Notes under the pieces: model-generated
Seen by the model: only the letters and a program-made list of their open reading frames with translations
Databases searched by the model: none
What the model was told of the DNA's origin: nothing
Origin: an uncultured Clostridia bacterium
GTDB taxonomy: Bacteria > Bacillota > Clostridia > Oscillospirales > Ruminococcaceae
Direction: 5' to 3'
Length of the DNA: 64,000 nt
NCBI GenBank assembly: GCA_947630845.1
Contig: CANRJB010000001.1
Location: forward strand, 96,374-160,373
Program-made: the position numbers and the translations under genes
Shown here: positions 1 through 7,789 of the stretch, piece after piece
Position numbering within the stretch: position 1 is the first letter of the stretch
How the letters are laid out: every line of letters begins with the position of its first letter

Positions 1-1
1 G

Positions 2-1543
2 GACGGCAATCAAGCACTCATCATTCCTATGAGCTTAGAGGAAAAGCTGGATTTTTTCAAGCTGCTCGTCAAGATCGGTTTCAAGGAGATCGAAGTCGGC
101 TTTCCGGCAGCATCGGAAACGGAATATGAATTCTGCCGTGCGCTGATTGAACAAGACCTGATCCCGGATGATGTCACCATTCAGGTGCTTACACAGTCCA
201 GAGAACATATCATCGCCAAGACCTATGAGGCTCTGAAAGGCTGCAAGCATGCCATCGTTCATCTGTACAACTCCACCTCCCTTGCACAGCGTGAGCAAGT
301 ATTCCGTAAAAGCAAGGAGGAAATCATTGATATTGCCGTGTTCGGCGCAAGGCTCTGCAAGGAATATCGGGAAAAGACCCCCGGCAATTTCCGGTTTGAA
401 TACTCTCCGGAGAGCTTCACCGGAACAGAGCCGGAATTTGCAGCCGAGATCTGCAATGCCGTTCTGGATATCTGGCAGCCGACTCCTGAAGATAAGGTCA
501 TTATCAATCTGCCTGTCACTGTGGAGCATTCCATGCCGCATGTCTATGCCAACCAGATCGAGTACATGTGTGACCACCTGAACAACCGGGAAAATGTCAT
601 TATCTCCCTCCATCCGCACAATGACAGAGGATGTGCCGTTGCAGACAGCGAAATGGGACTGCTTGCAGGTGCTGACCGCATTGAGGGCACGCTCTTTGGT
701 AACGGCGAACGTACCGGCAACGTGGACATCGTGACGCTGGGAATGAATATGTTCTCACAGGGAATTGACCCGGAGCTGGACTTTTCCAATCTGCCGGAGC
801 TGACCGATCTGTATGAGCGTGTCACCCGGATGCAGATCAATGACCGCCAGCCGTACAGCGGTAAGCTCGTCTTTGCTGCATTCAGCGGCTCGCATCAGGA
901 TGCTATCGCCAAAGGAATGAAATACCGTGAGGAGAAAAAGACTGACCTCTGGACGGTTCCCTATCTGCCCATCGACCCGACCGATGTCGGCAGGGTGTAT
1001 GAAGCAGATGTGATACGCATCAACAGCCAGTCCGGTAAGGGCGGCATCGGCTATCTGCTCGAAACACAGTTCGGTCTTGATCTGCCGAAGACGATGCGAG
1101 AGGAATTTGGTTATCTCGTGAAGGGCATCTCCGACCATGCACACAAGGAGCTTCTGCCGGAAGAAGTACACGAGATCTTCCAGACGACCTATGTCAACAT
1201 CCGGACACCTCTTGCCTATCAGGAAATTCATTATGTCCAGAAAAATGGTATCCAGACTTCTGTTACGCTCACTAAGAACGGCGACCCCTTCACCATCAAG
1301 GCGGACGGGACTGGCAGACTGGATGCAGTGTGCAATGCATTAAGGGCTTTCTTAGGGAAGAAATTCACCATCAAGTCCTACACCGAACATGCTCTGACCA
1401 TCACTTCGCAGTCCGATGCCGTCTCCTATGTGGCGATCGAAGCAGAGGGCAAGACCTACTGGGGCGTTGGCATCAAGCGTGACATCACGGATTCGTCCGT
1501 TGCGGCACTGTTCAGTGCGCTCAACCGGTATTTACAGAAATAA
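2..1543 (+). CDS. leuA: 2-isopropylmalate synthase, 5'-truncated by window edge
   Basis: First committed step of leucine synthesis: condenses acetyl-CoA with 2-oxoisovalerate to 2-isopropylmalate in the cytoplasm. The reading frame is open to the first base. The DGNQALI segment (part of the conserved RDGNQ metal/substrate loop of DRE-TIM enzymes) lies upstream of the first ATG at 29, so the true start is outside the window. Further support is GFKEIEVGFPAAS, the HPHNDRG metal-binding His pair, and a C-terminal LeuA regulatory domain in the last ~120 residues. The fused, long form resembles the type 2 (yeast/actinobacterial-like) LeuA. About 513 residues are visible; roughly 30-50 are missing. 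It ends in a strong hairpin and no other leu gene follows. Confidence 0.93.
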   Translation, partial: DGNQALIIPMSLEEKLDFFKLLVKIGFKEIEVGFPAASETEYEFCRALIEQDLIPDDVTIQVLTQSREHIIAKTYEALKGCKHAIVHLYNSTSLAQREQVFRKSKEEIIDIAVFGARLCKEYREKTPGNFRFEYSPESFTGTEPEFAAEICNAVLDIWQPTPEDKVIINLPVTVEHSMPHVYANQIEYMCDHLNNRENVIISLHPHNDRGCAVADSEMGLLAGADRIEGTLFGNGERTGNVDIVTLGMNMFSQGIDPELDFSNLPELTDLYERVTRMQINDRQPYSGKLVFAAFSGSHQDAIAKGMKYREEKKTDLWTVPYLPIDPTDVGRVYEADVIRINSQSGKGGIGYLLETQFGLDLPKTMREEFGYLVKGISDHAHKELLPEEVHEIFQTTYVNIRTPLAYQEIHYVQKNGIQTSVTLTKNGDPFTIKADGTGRLDAVCNALRAFLGKKFTIKSYTEHALTITSQSDAVSYVAIEAEGKTYWGVGIKRDITDSSVAALFSALNRYLQK

Positions 1544-1550
1544 CACAAAA

Positions 1551-1573
1551 CCCCGACCGGATAACGGTCGGGG
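1551..1573. terminator. Bidirectional terminator between leuA and the LRR-dockerin gene
   Basis: Perfect 9-bp stem CCCCGACCG/CGGTCGGGG with a five-base loop. It serves leuA on the + strand and, with a TTTTGTG tail on the minus strand, the convergent gene ending at 1603. Confidence 0.85.
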
Positions 1574-1602
1574 TCTTGCGTCTTGGATTCTTTTTTGCAA
1601 AA

Positions 1603-2802
1603 TCATCCTTCAAGAATTTTCTTCTTCAAGAAAGAAAGGTCGTAAATATTCACCCTGCCATCCTGATTGATGTCGGCGGCAGAATAGCCTTCAAGGGGAG
1701 TTGTGCTGTATCCGAGAATGTATCTTTGCAATTCCACTGCATCAATCACATCAAAGCGGTCGTTGCCATTGAGGTCGCCTATGAGGACAGGCTCTGTGGA
1801 GAGGAGGTTCGGGCATTCGTTAAATTCCACTTTCAGATTTTCTGAATATTGATCGACCGCCACTTGTTTCAGGTTCGGACATCCAGAAATACGGATGGTT
1901 CTTTCATTAAATAAGCTTTTTGGTAAGGACAATGTAATGTATTCCATATTATCGCAACCATAAACAACCACTGTATAAGCGTCCGACCGCTGCAAATCTA
2001 AATCAAGTGTTCTGAGTGCATCACAGTTTTTGACAAATACTCTGCTTACCATATTGCCATTTACAAAATTGAGTTCTTCCAAAGAATCCATATCAAACAG
2101 GTATAAACCTGCCTTAGATAAAACATTATTTGGTACATCTGGTACATCAGCATCAATTGTAAGACTTTTCAGCTTCGGACAATTCTCAAATGTACCATTA
2201 CTATATATGCAGACAACGCCATTGATCTCCTCAAGAGCATCGCAGCCGCTGAACACTTTGTCTATCACTATGCCCACACTTTCGGGGAGCGTAACACTTG
2301 TCAGTTTTTTTGCATTGGCAAATGCCATTCTTTCAATTGTTTCTGTCCCATCAGGAATGGTATAGGCTCCTTCACGCCCCTCCGGATATCTCAACAGTAC
2401 TCCGAGATCTTTTGAAAATAACACACCATCGATATCCGCAAAGTAACGATTTTCCGGATCGACCTTAATTTCCTGCAGATCCTTTAAATCATCAAAAGGA
2501 TAGTAACACCCCTGCTCATCTTGATCTATATCAACATCATATCCGTCAAGTTTTGCCGGAATTGTGATTGAAGTTGCAGACTTATCAATTACCTCAGTAA
2601 TATCCGCTTCATACTGTATCTCGCCCTTACTCTCAAGCCAATGTACTGTATAAACAAATCCGTCAGCTATGTTTCCATCGCTGACGATTCCTTTATTCCA
2701 TTCATATGAACCTTCTTCATATTCCTGTGCAGACACTGAAAAGGGAAGAGAAGAAACGACAAGCATAGATACAGAAAGGATAGAAGCAATCAGTTTTTTC
2801 AT
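1603..2802 (-). CDS. Secreted leucine-rich-repeat protein with C-terminal type I dockerin
   Basis: A 399-residue exported protein. Residues 1-25 form a signal peptide (MKK, hydrophobic core, SVSAQ cleavage region). Residues ~60-335 resemble the LRR_5/BspA-like repeats of Clostridia, with recurrent segments such as LTSVTLPESV and LEEINGV. Residues ~342-399 form a dockerin with two Ca-binding loops, DLNGNDRFDVID and DINQDGRVNIYD. Dockerins bind cohesins on scaffoldins, so the protein is probably attached to a cellulosome-like complex; the LRR part may bind polymers or proteins. The start is fixed by GAAAGGG 10 nt upstream. A ~200-nt leader with repeated units precedes it. No catalytic domain is visible. 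Confidence 0.85.
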   Translation of the reverse strand: MKKLIASILSVSMLVVSSLPFSVSAQEYEEGSYEWNKGIVSDGNIADGFVYTVHWLESKGEIQYEADITEVIDKSATSITIPAKLDGYDVDIDQDEQGCYYPFDDLKDLQEIKVDPENRYFADIDGVLFSKDLGVLLRYPEGREGAYTIPDGTETIERMAFANAKKLTSVTLPESVGIVIDKVFSGCDALEEINGVVCIYSNGTFENCPKLKSLTIDADVPDVPNNVLSKAGLYLFDMDSLEELNFVNGNMVSRVFVKNCDALRTLDLDLQRSDAYTVVVYGCDNMEYITLSLPKSLFNERTIRISGCPNLKQVAVDQYSENLKVEFNECPNLLSTEPVLIGDLNGNDRFDVIDAVELQRYILGYSTTPLEGYSAADINQDGRVNIYDLSFLKKKILEG

Positions 2803-2810
2803 AATATCAG

Positions 2811-2993
2811 CCCTTTCATAAAAATATACATCAGCTTACAAATTTCCTTCACATCATTTTTTTAGGGCATCATCCCTTTCTATAAAAATGTACGTCGGTT
2901 TACGGACTTCCTTTCTCATCATTTTTGTTAGGGCATCATTCCTTTCTATAAAAATGCACGTCGGTTTACGGACTTCTTTCTCACCATTTTTTT
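2811..2993. repeat. Tandem ~65-bp leader repeat (about 2.8 units)
   Basis: Three head-to-tail units begin near 2811, 2874 and 2940. Units 2 and 3 are nearly identical; unit 1, next to the gene, has diverged. Read on the minus strand, units 2 and 3 carry AGAAAGGGATGATG, an SD-like sequence followed by ATG ATG CCC TAA or a close variant. This resembles the gene's own GAAAGGGCTGATATTATG start region, so the units look like copies of the translation initiation region. Confidence 0.85.
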
Positions 2994-3007
2994 CATCCCT
3001 TACCTTG

Positions 3008-3036
3008 ATTATACAATCTGTATCTGGAATTGTCAA
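3008..3036 (-). promoter_or_regulatory. Promoter of the LRR-dockerin gene
   Basis: On the minus strand TTGACA (3031-3036), 17-bp spacer, TATAAT (3008-3013). Transcription from here gives a ~200-nt leader containing all the tandem repeats. Apart from the repeats and this promoter, 2803-3122 shows nothing else. Confidence 0.85.
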
Positions 3037-3122
3037 GTACATTTTTCGCTAAAATTTTAAGAAAAATTTTGTGCAAAATGCCACTTTTGCAACCCGGATG
3101 CAGGACAACTGCCCGATGGTAT

Positions 3123-3809
3123 CTATCTGATATCTGTATTCTTGACCGTTACCGGAAGAATCTTGTCAAATACCGCATAAAACTTGACCGGAATGTATTT
3201 GTTCAGATGGCATTTCCCAAAGAACCACTTCCGGTAGGTACATGCCTGTATCATGTCATCAAAAAATGCATGTACCTCCAGCCGTTCCCGTGTGTCGATG
3301 CCAAGACAATCTTTGAGGGATGCAGGCGGTTCGTGCGTGATGACATAGTCAATGTCGTTGCCCTGCAGCGAGAGCCGGTGGATGGCTGCGGCGATCTCCT
3401 GCTGTGTGGGACGTTCCTGACGCCACCAATGCTCCGTGTCGGCACGGTAGTCATAATCCTGACTGTGTCCGCCGCCGAAGGTGAAGTAGGTGTGTTCCTC
3501 GATCGTGAAGATCTGCCCCCGGCACAAGTGAATGATGTTGCCGGCGATCTTATGCACAGAGCCGCCCTTCCACTTCATTTTAGGGTACTGTTCCAACAGC
3601 TCAAAATTCTCGTGACACCCGTCCACAAAGGCGACTGTATACGGCAGCGCTGCCATTTTCCGCAGCACAGAGCGTTCCCGTCTGCTGCCGTCCCAGATGA
3701 AACCAAAATCCCCGCACACGATGAGCGTATCCGCTGCCCCGAAATTGCGCAGCTCCTTTGCCTTAAAACGCCCCCATTCTCCGTGCATGTCGCCGGTGAC
3801 ATAGACCAT
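3123..3809 (-). CDS. Calcineurin-like metallophosphoesterase with altered metal-site residues
   Basis: A 228-residue cytoplasmic protein of the metallophosphoesterase fold. The motif order is kept: GDMHG (6-10), GDFGF (33-37), GCHEN (64-68), THEPP (158-162) and GKCH (198-201). The family normally has GNHE and GHxH, so the metal-binding Asn is Cys65 and the first His of the last motif is Lys199. Phosphoesterase activity may therefore be reduced or lost; this is inferred from sequence. AGGAGG lies just upstream of ATG 3809. It is monocistronic, with its own promoter at 3887-3916 and a short CCTGTC/GACAGG hairpin (3850-3866) in the leader. Substrate is unknown. Confidence 0.8.
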   Translation of the reverse strand: MVYVTGDMHGEWGRFKAKELRNFGAADTLIVCGDFGFIWDGSRRERSVLRKMAALPYTVAFVDGCHENFELLEQYPKMKWKGGSVHKIAGNIIHLCRGQIFTIEEHTYFTFGGGHSQDYDYRADTEHWWRQERPTQQEIAAAIHRLSLQGNDIDYVITHEPPASLKDCLGIDTRERLEVHAFFDDMIQACTYRKWFFGKCHLNKYIPVKFYAVFDKILPVTVKNTDIR

Positions 3810-3886
3810 TGGCTTTCCTCCTACCTTTTTATACCGATTCTTCTGTCCACCTGTCAGAGCGACAGGAAATCAGTATGTCTACTTTC

Positions 3887-3916
3887 ATTATACCACGCAT
3901 CCGCACAAGCTGTCAA
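3887..3916 (-). promoter_or_regulatory. Promoter of the metallophosphoesterase gene
   Basis: Minus strand TTGACA (3911-3916), 18-bp spacer, TATAAT (3887-3892). Confidence 0.75.
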
Positions 3917-4035
3917 GGGGAATTTTTCTTCCTTCCGGACAGCGCATGCCGCAATGACGGATGTGCCGGGCTGTAGAAATTCGGGGAGAGAATCTGTATA
4001 TTTTATAGAAATTTATAATTTTTTCAAAAAACTAT

Positions 4036-4063
4036 TTGCATTTGTCCATTTTTTTGGTATAAT
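4036..4063 (+). promoter_or_regulatory. Promoter of the S11 peptidase-like gene
   Basis: TTGCAT (4036-4041), 16-bp spacer, TATAAT (4058-4063), about 35 bp before the start codon. Confidence 0.75.
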
Positions 4064-4098
4064 AGAAGTGTATCAACACTGAAATGGAGGACGACATC

Positions 4099-5526
4099 AT
4101 GAAACGAATACTTTCACTATGCCTGTCTTTGCTGCTGATGTGCAGTCTGTGCATTGGTCTGCCGGGCAAGGCGGTTTTGTTCACACCGGACTTTGACATT
4201 AACAGTCCTGCGGCACTGCTGATCGATCTGGACTCGGACGAGGTCATCTATGAAAAAAATGCGGATACTCAGTATATGCCCGGTTCGCTTGTGCAGATCA
4301 TGGAAGCAATCGTAGTACTGGAAAACTGTCAGAATCTCAATATGCGCATCACGGCAAATGCATCCCTCTATGCATCGCTTTCGGAGATCGCAGACCCGGA
4401 TGATGTGCGGTATGCCAATATCCTCAACGGCGATGTGCTGACGGTTGAGGAGCTGCTGTATGCCATGATGCTGACATCCTCCTGTGAAGCGGCGACCATA
4501 CTTGCCAACCAGTTCGGTAACGGCAGCATCCAGAGCTTTGTGGACATGATGAACGAAAAAGCCACCGAGCTTGGCTGCACCCAGACAACATTTACCAATG
4601 TTACCGGTATCTATGATGTCGGTCAGAAAACCACTGCCAATGACCTTGCTGTGATCACAAAATATGCGCTCTCCTCTGTCGATAATTTCAAAAAGATCGC
4701 ATCTGCCGCATATTTTGCACCCAATAGCCCCAACCCTGCCAACCATGCGGATGATAACTGGATATGGACACATTCCAATCTTATGACACAGGAGTCCAGC
4801 TCCTATTATATGGAGAATGTGAAAGGCATCAAAACTGCTAACCTCACGCAGCAGGGACGTAATATCATCACCATGGCGATGCTCAATGATACCAATTTTC
4901 TTGTCATTCTCATGGCAGCTCCCTTTAATGACAATGAGGGCAATTTACAGTACTATCATATGGACGATGCAAGGGCATTGTTTGAATGGGTAGCCGGTCA
5001 CTTTGAACAGCGCACCATCCTCAACGACAACACAGAGCTGGGGCAGGTAACAGTCCTGAACGGTGACGGAATTGATTATGTACTGGTGCGTCCGGCAAAA
5101 GCGTACTATACACTGTGGTATGACATGGCGGATTCCTCGTCCGTGGTACAGGATATTGACCTTCCGGAAAGTGTCTCAGCCCCTGTCAAGGCAGGAGACA
5201 AGATCGGGACAGTGACACTAAAATTCTCCGGCGAGGACATTGCAGCAGTTGACCTGATCGCCACATCGGATGTCGAGCTGTCGAGCATGAAATATTATGC
5301 AGCACTCGTGAAATACTTCCCAAAGACTCCGTGGATGAAATATGCCATCATTGCAAGTGTGCTGCTTTGTGCGATCTATATTGCACTCTGTGTTTACTCT
5401 CACATCATGTATCTCCAACGCCGCAAGCAGGCACAGCCGGTACATCTCCGACCCAACTCCTCCGCTGCCAAACGGGAAGCCCGTCAGGCTGCCAGTGTGC
5501 CCAAGAAAAAACGTCCCCAAAAATAA
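4099..5526 (+). CDS. S11 (DacA-type) D-Ala-D-Ala carboxypeptidase homologue, probably inactive
   Basis: A 475-residue exported membrane protein: signal peptide at ~1-24, S11 penicillin-binding domain at ~35-280, a DacA-C-like beta domain at ~300-400, and a C-terminal transmembrane helix at ~415-440 with a basic tail. Family members trim the fifth D-Ala from peptidoglycan stem peptides using SxxK, SxN and KTG motifs. Here they read SLVQ (Ser63, Gln66), SSC (Ser127, Cys129) and KTA (245-247). The general-base Lys and the Asn are gone and the KTG glycine is changed, so this is probably a non-catalytic wall-binding or regulatory protein. The start ATG 4099 is chosen over 4084 because ATGGAGG at 4084-4090 is itself the ribosome binding site. 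Confidence 0.85.
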   Translation: MKRILSLCLSLLLMCSLCIGLPGKAVLFTPDFDINSPAALLIDLDSDEVIYEKNADTQYMPGSLVQIMEAIVVLENCQNLNMRITANASLYASLSEIADPDDVRYANILNGDVLTVEELLYAMMLTSSCEAATILANQFGNGSIQSFVDMMNEKATELGCTQTTFTNVTGIYDVGQKTTANDLAVITKYALSSVDNFKKIASAAYFAPNSPNPANHADDNWIWTHSNLMTQESSSYYMENVKGIKTANLTQQGRNIITMAMLNDTNFLVILMAAPFNDNEGNLQYYHMDDARALFEWVAGHFEQRTILNDNTELGQVTVLNGDGIDYVLVRPAKAYYTLWYDMADSSSVVQDIDLPESVSAPVKAGDKIGTVTLKFSGEDIAAVDLIATSDVELSSMKYYAALVKYFPKTPWMKYAIIASVLLCAIYIALCVYSHIMYLQRRKQAQPVHLRPNSSAAKREARQAASVPKKKRPQK

Positions 5527-5559
5527 GCATACCCTATCGGAAAGATAGGGGCGTATGCT
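5526..5559 (+). terminator. Hairpin after the S11-like gene
   Basis: AGCATAC-CCTATC stem with GGAAA loop and GATAGG-GTATGCT return arm directly after the stop codon. The tail is only weakly T-rich. Confidence 0.6.
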
Positions 5560-5586
5560 GTAGATGTTTTATCATTTGAAAGGAAA

Positions 5587-5613
5587 GCTGCGTGATCTGA
5601 ACGGTCACGCAGC
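5587..5613 (+). terminator. Terminator upstream of spoIIR
   Basis: GCTGCGTGA/TCACGCAGC perfect 9-bp stem followed by TTGATTTGTTTT. It probably completes termination of the S11-like transcript. Confidence 0.75.
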
Positions 5614-5676
5614 TTGATTTGTTTTCCGCAGCATAAATTCACTCATTCTGCCCATGCTGTCAATGAGGTGATTTAC

Positions 5677-6267
5677 ATGAGAAAATTAGAGATCGCAGTA
5701 GTGCTTGGCATCATCATGACGATCGCATGGGCGAATTTTGCACAGTTCAGAACGACCCTGTCCAACCTGAAGAATGGCGTCCTGCGTCTGCACATCCTTG
5801 CAGATTCGGACTCACAGGAAGATCAGGATCTGAAGCTGCTCGTCAGGGACACACTGCTCAGTCATTCCGAGGAGCTGTTTGCCGGGTGTGATACGCTTGA
5901 GGAAATGAAACAGCGTGCCATTGAGGAAAAAGAAACCATCCGTCTGCTTGCACAGGATGTGTTGGAGAAGCATGGCTGTTATGACAAAGTCACAGTCCAG
6001 CTTGTACAGATGGAATTTGATGAGCGGCAGTATGAGGAGATCACCATGCCGGCAGGGGCATATGATGCCCTGCGCATCCTCATCGGCGAAGGCAAGGGGA
6101 AAAACTGGTGGTGTGTGATGTATCCGCCGCTCTGCCTGCCAGCAGCATCGGATGAGGGGTGGTTTGATGCGGAGACGACTGACATTCTCACAGAGCCGGA
6201 ACAGTATGAGGTCAAATTCAAATGCGTGGAGCTGTGGGACAAATTGATGGAAAAAATCGATCAATAG
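5677..6267 (+). CDS. spoIIR: Stage II sporulation protein R
   Basis: A 196-residue protein with an N-terminal membrane/signal segment (~5-22). In Bacillus, SpoIIR is made in the forespore under sigma-F and is secreted into the intermembrane space, where it triggers SpoIIGA to process pro-sigma-E in the mother cell. Family signatures are LRLHILADSDS near residue 35, MPAGAYDALRILIGEG, and NWWCVMYPPLC. The start at 5677 has GAGGTG 6 nt upstream; the ATG at 5614 would start inside the terminator. I see no clear sigma-A promoter in the preceding gap, which fits sporulation-specific control but does not prove it. It marks the organism as having a sporulation programme. Confidence 0.93.
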   Translation: MRKLEIAVVLGIIMTIAWANFAQFRTTLSNLKNGVLRLHILADSDSQEDQDLKLLVRDTLLSHSEELFAGCDTLEEMKQRAIEEKETIRLLAQDVLEKHGCYDKVTVQLVQMEFDERQYEEITMPAGAYDALRILIGEGKGKNWWCVMYPPLCLPAASDEGWFDAETTDILTEPEQYEVKFKCVELWDKLMEKIDQ

Positions 6268-6270
6268 CAG

Positions 6271-6846
6271 TTATCTGCCTTTCAGGATGATAACAGGGAT
6301 CGGCGGACAGTTCTCCCGGTTGACAAACGGCATGGTGATGACGGTGTACCGGCTGCTGTCAATTGTCGGCAGATACGCAAGCAGCGCATCCCGTTCCGCA
6401 AAGCCTGTCTCCCTGCCGTAGTAGAGAATAAGCGTCATGATGCCGTCATCCCGCAAAAGACGCAGTCCGGCTTCAATTGCCTGTATGCTGGTGTCGGGCA
6501 TGGTGAAGATATGGTGATCACCACCCGGCAGCCAGCCGAAATTAAAAGTGATGCAGGAAATGCTGTTTTCCTGCGCATATTGTTCCATATTGCTGTGACT
6601 TTCGTGTATCACATCCACACGCTCCGCCATACCATGCGCCTGTAAGAGAGCAAGCGTGCTGTCCACGGCTTCCTGTTGGATATCGAATGCCGTTACATGC
6701 CCGTCCTCACCAACAAGCTCCGCAAGAAAGAGCGTATCCTTCCCCCGTCCTGCCGTGGCATCTATGCAGAGATCACCCGGTCGGATATGCTCACGCAGCA
6801 CCCTGTGGATGATCTGCAATGCTGAAAAGTGCTTCCGGTTGTCCAT
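6271..6846 (-). CDS. mnmM: Class I SAM-dependent methyltransferase, MnmM/YtqB family
   Basis: A 191-residue Rossmann methyltransferase. The SAM-binding motif is DATAGRGKDTLFLA (~residues 28-41), followed by AFDIQ. The ITFNFGWLPGGDH segment is typical of the YtqB (rRNA_methylase-annotated) family. In B. subtilis the family member MnmM methylates the wobble-uridine side chain (nm5s2U34 to mnm5s2U34) in tRNA. The start 6846 lies one base beyond the stop of the upstream gene, so the two are translationally coupled. The longer frame to 7011 only runs antisense-free through the neighbour's coding region and has no ribosome binding site. The gene symbol rests on family resemblance. Confidence 0.8.
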   Translation of the reverse strand: MDNRKHFSALQIIHRVLREHIRPGDLCIDATAGRGKDTLFLAELVGEDGHVTAFDIQQEAVDSTLALLQAHGMAERVDVIHESHSNMEQYAQENSISCITFNFGWLPGGDHHIFTMPDTSIQAIEAGLRLLRDDGIMTLILYYGRETGFAERDALLAYLPTIDSSRYTVITMPFVNRENCPPIPVIILKGR

Positions 6847-6847
6847 C

Positions 6848-7513
6848 TCAGTACTTCCGGATGATGACACCGTCATTCTTCCAGATGCTGTTCTCCGGAA
6901 CGACACCACGCACGCAGCTTGTGGGGTAGACATTGGAATGCGGTCCGATGACTGTGCCGGGATTAAGGACACTGTTGCAGCCGATCTCAACATGATCACC
7001 GAGCATGGCACCGATTTTCTTCATGCCAGTCTCAATGCGTTCACCATTGTTTTTGATAACGATGAGCGTTTTGTCGGATTTGACATTGGATGTGATAGAG
7101 CCTGCACCCATGTGTGACATATAGCCAAGAATGCTGTCGCCTACATAGTTATAATGCGGTGTCTGAACATTGTCAAACAGGATGACATTCTTCAGCTCCA
7201 CAGAATTGCCCACGACACAGTGTTCCCCGACCAATGCGCTCCCACGGATAAAGGCACAGTGCCGCACTTCTGTTTCAGCCCCGATGATGCAGGGCGCACC
7301 AAGATAGGCAGAGGGAAATACTTTGGCTGTCTTATGCACCCAGACATGCTCTGCCGGGCTATCATATTCTTCCGGGTCGAGTGTCTGTCCGAGTGCAATT
7401 ATCATTTCACGTAATCCGGACAACGCCTCCCACGGGTAGGTAAATTTCTCCAGATAGTCTGCCGCCATTGTGTGAGACAGATCGTATAGTTCACGAATTG
7501 TGATCATAGCCAT
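6848..7513 (-). CDS. Left-handed beta-helix (hexapeptide-repeat) transferase-like protein
   Basis: A 221-residue protein resembling the C-terminal acyltransferase half of GlmU without the nucleotidyltransferase half. After an ~65-residue helical N terminus come imperfect hexapeptide turns such as GAPCIIGAETEV, GSALVGEHCVVGNSVEL, GDHVEIGCNSVLNPGTVIG. Such proteins form trimers and usually acetylate sugars or act as sugar-nucleotide enzymes; the substrate is not evident. The start at 7513 follows GGAGGG. It is the first gene of a two-gene operon with the methyltransferase, expressed from a strong promoter at 7545-7573. Confidence 0.75.
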   Translation of the reverse strand: MAMITIRELYDLSHTMAADYLEKFTYPWEALSGLREMIIALGQTLDPEEYDSPAEHVWVHKTAKVFPSAYLGAPCIIGAETEVRHCAFIRGSALVGEHCVVGNSVELKNVILFDNVQTPHYNYVGDSILGYMSHMGAGSITSNVKSDKTLIVIKNNGERIETGMKKIGAMLGDHVEIGCNSVLNPGTVIGPHSNVYPTSCVRGVVPENSIWKNDGVIIRKY

Positions 7514-7544
7514 TACAAGCCCTCCGATAAAAGATATTTTCTTT

Positions 7545-7573
7545 ATTGTACCCCATTCCGGCAGATTTGTCAA
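7545..7573 (-). promoter_or_regulatory. Promoter of the beta-helix/mnmM operon
   Basis: Minus strand TTGACA (7568-7573), 17-bp spacer, TACAAT (7545-7550). Confidence 0.85.
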
Positions 7574-7730
7574 GTATTTGCCGGAGAACAAAACAGGCGA
7601 TCTCCAGTCGCCCTGTCGCAGCAGGATGACAGGAAAGCAACATCCTATGTTCATTGTGAGAAAGTACAAATTATTTACAGAAATTTTGTGCAATATTTTC
7701 CATACATTTCCTGTTTCTCATACGTATTGT

Positions 7731-7759
7731 TTGACAGAGACGGCAAAACATGGTATAAT
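7731..7759 (+). promoter_or_regulatory. Promoter of the vWA lipoprotein operon
   Basis: TTGACA (7731-7736), 17-bp spacer, TATAAT (7754-7759). Between this and the divergent promoter, 7574-7730 holds only short hairpins. Confidence 0.88.
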
Positions 7760-7789
7760 AACCGTAGCCGAATATGAGGAGGAATTGTG

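Noticed and set aside
2854..3042. 62-codon minus-strand frame with a repeated peptide (KEVRKPT...IERDDAL)
   Set aside because: It is a read-through of the tandem leader repeat and begins upstream of the promoter's start site; better explained as non-coding leader.
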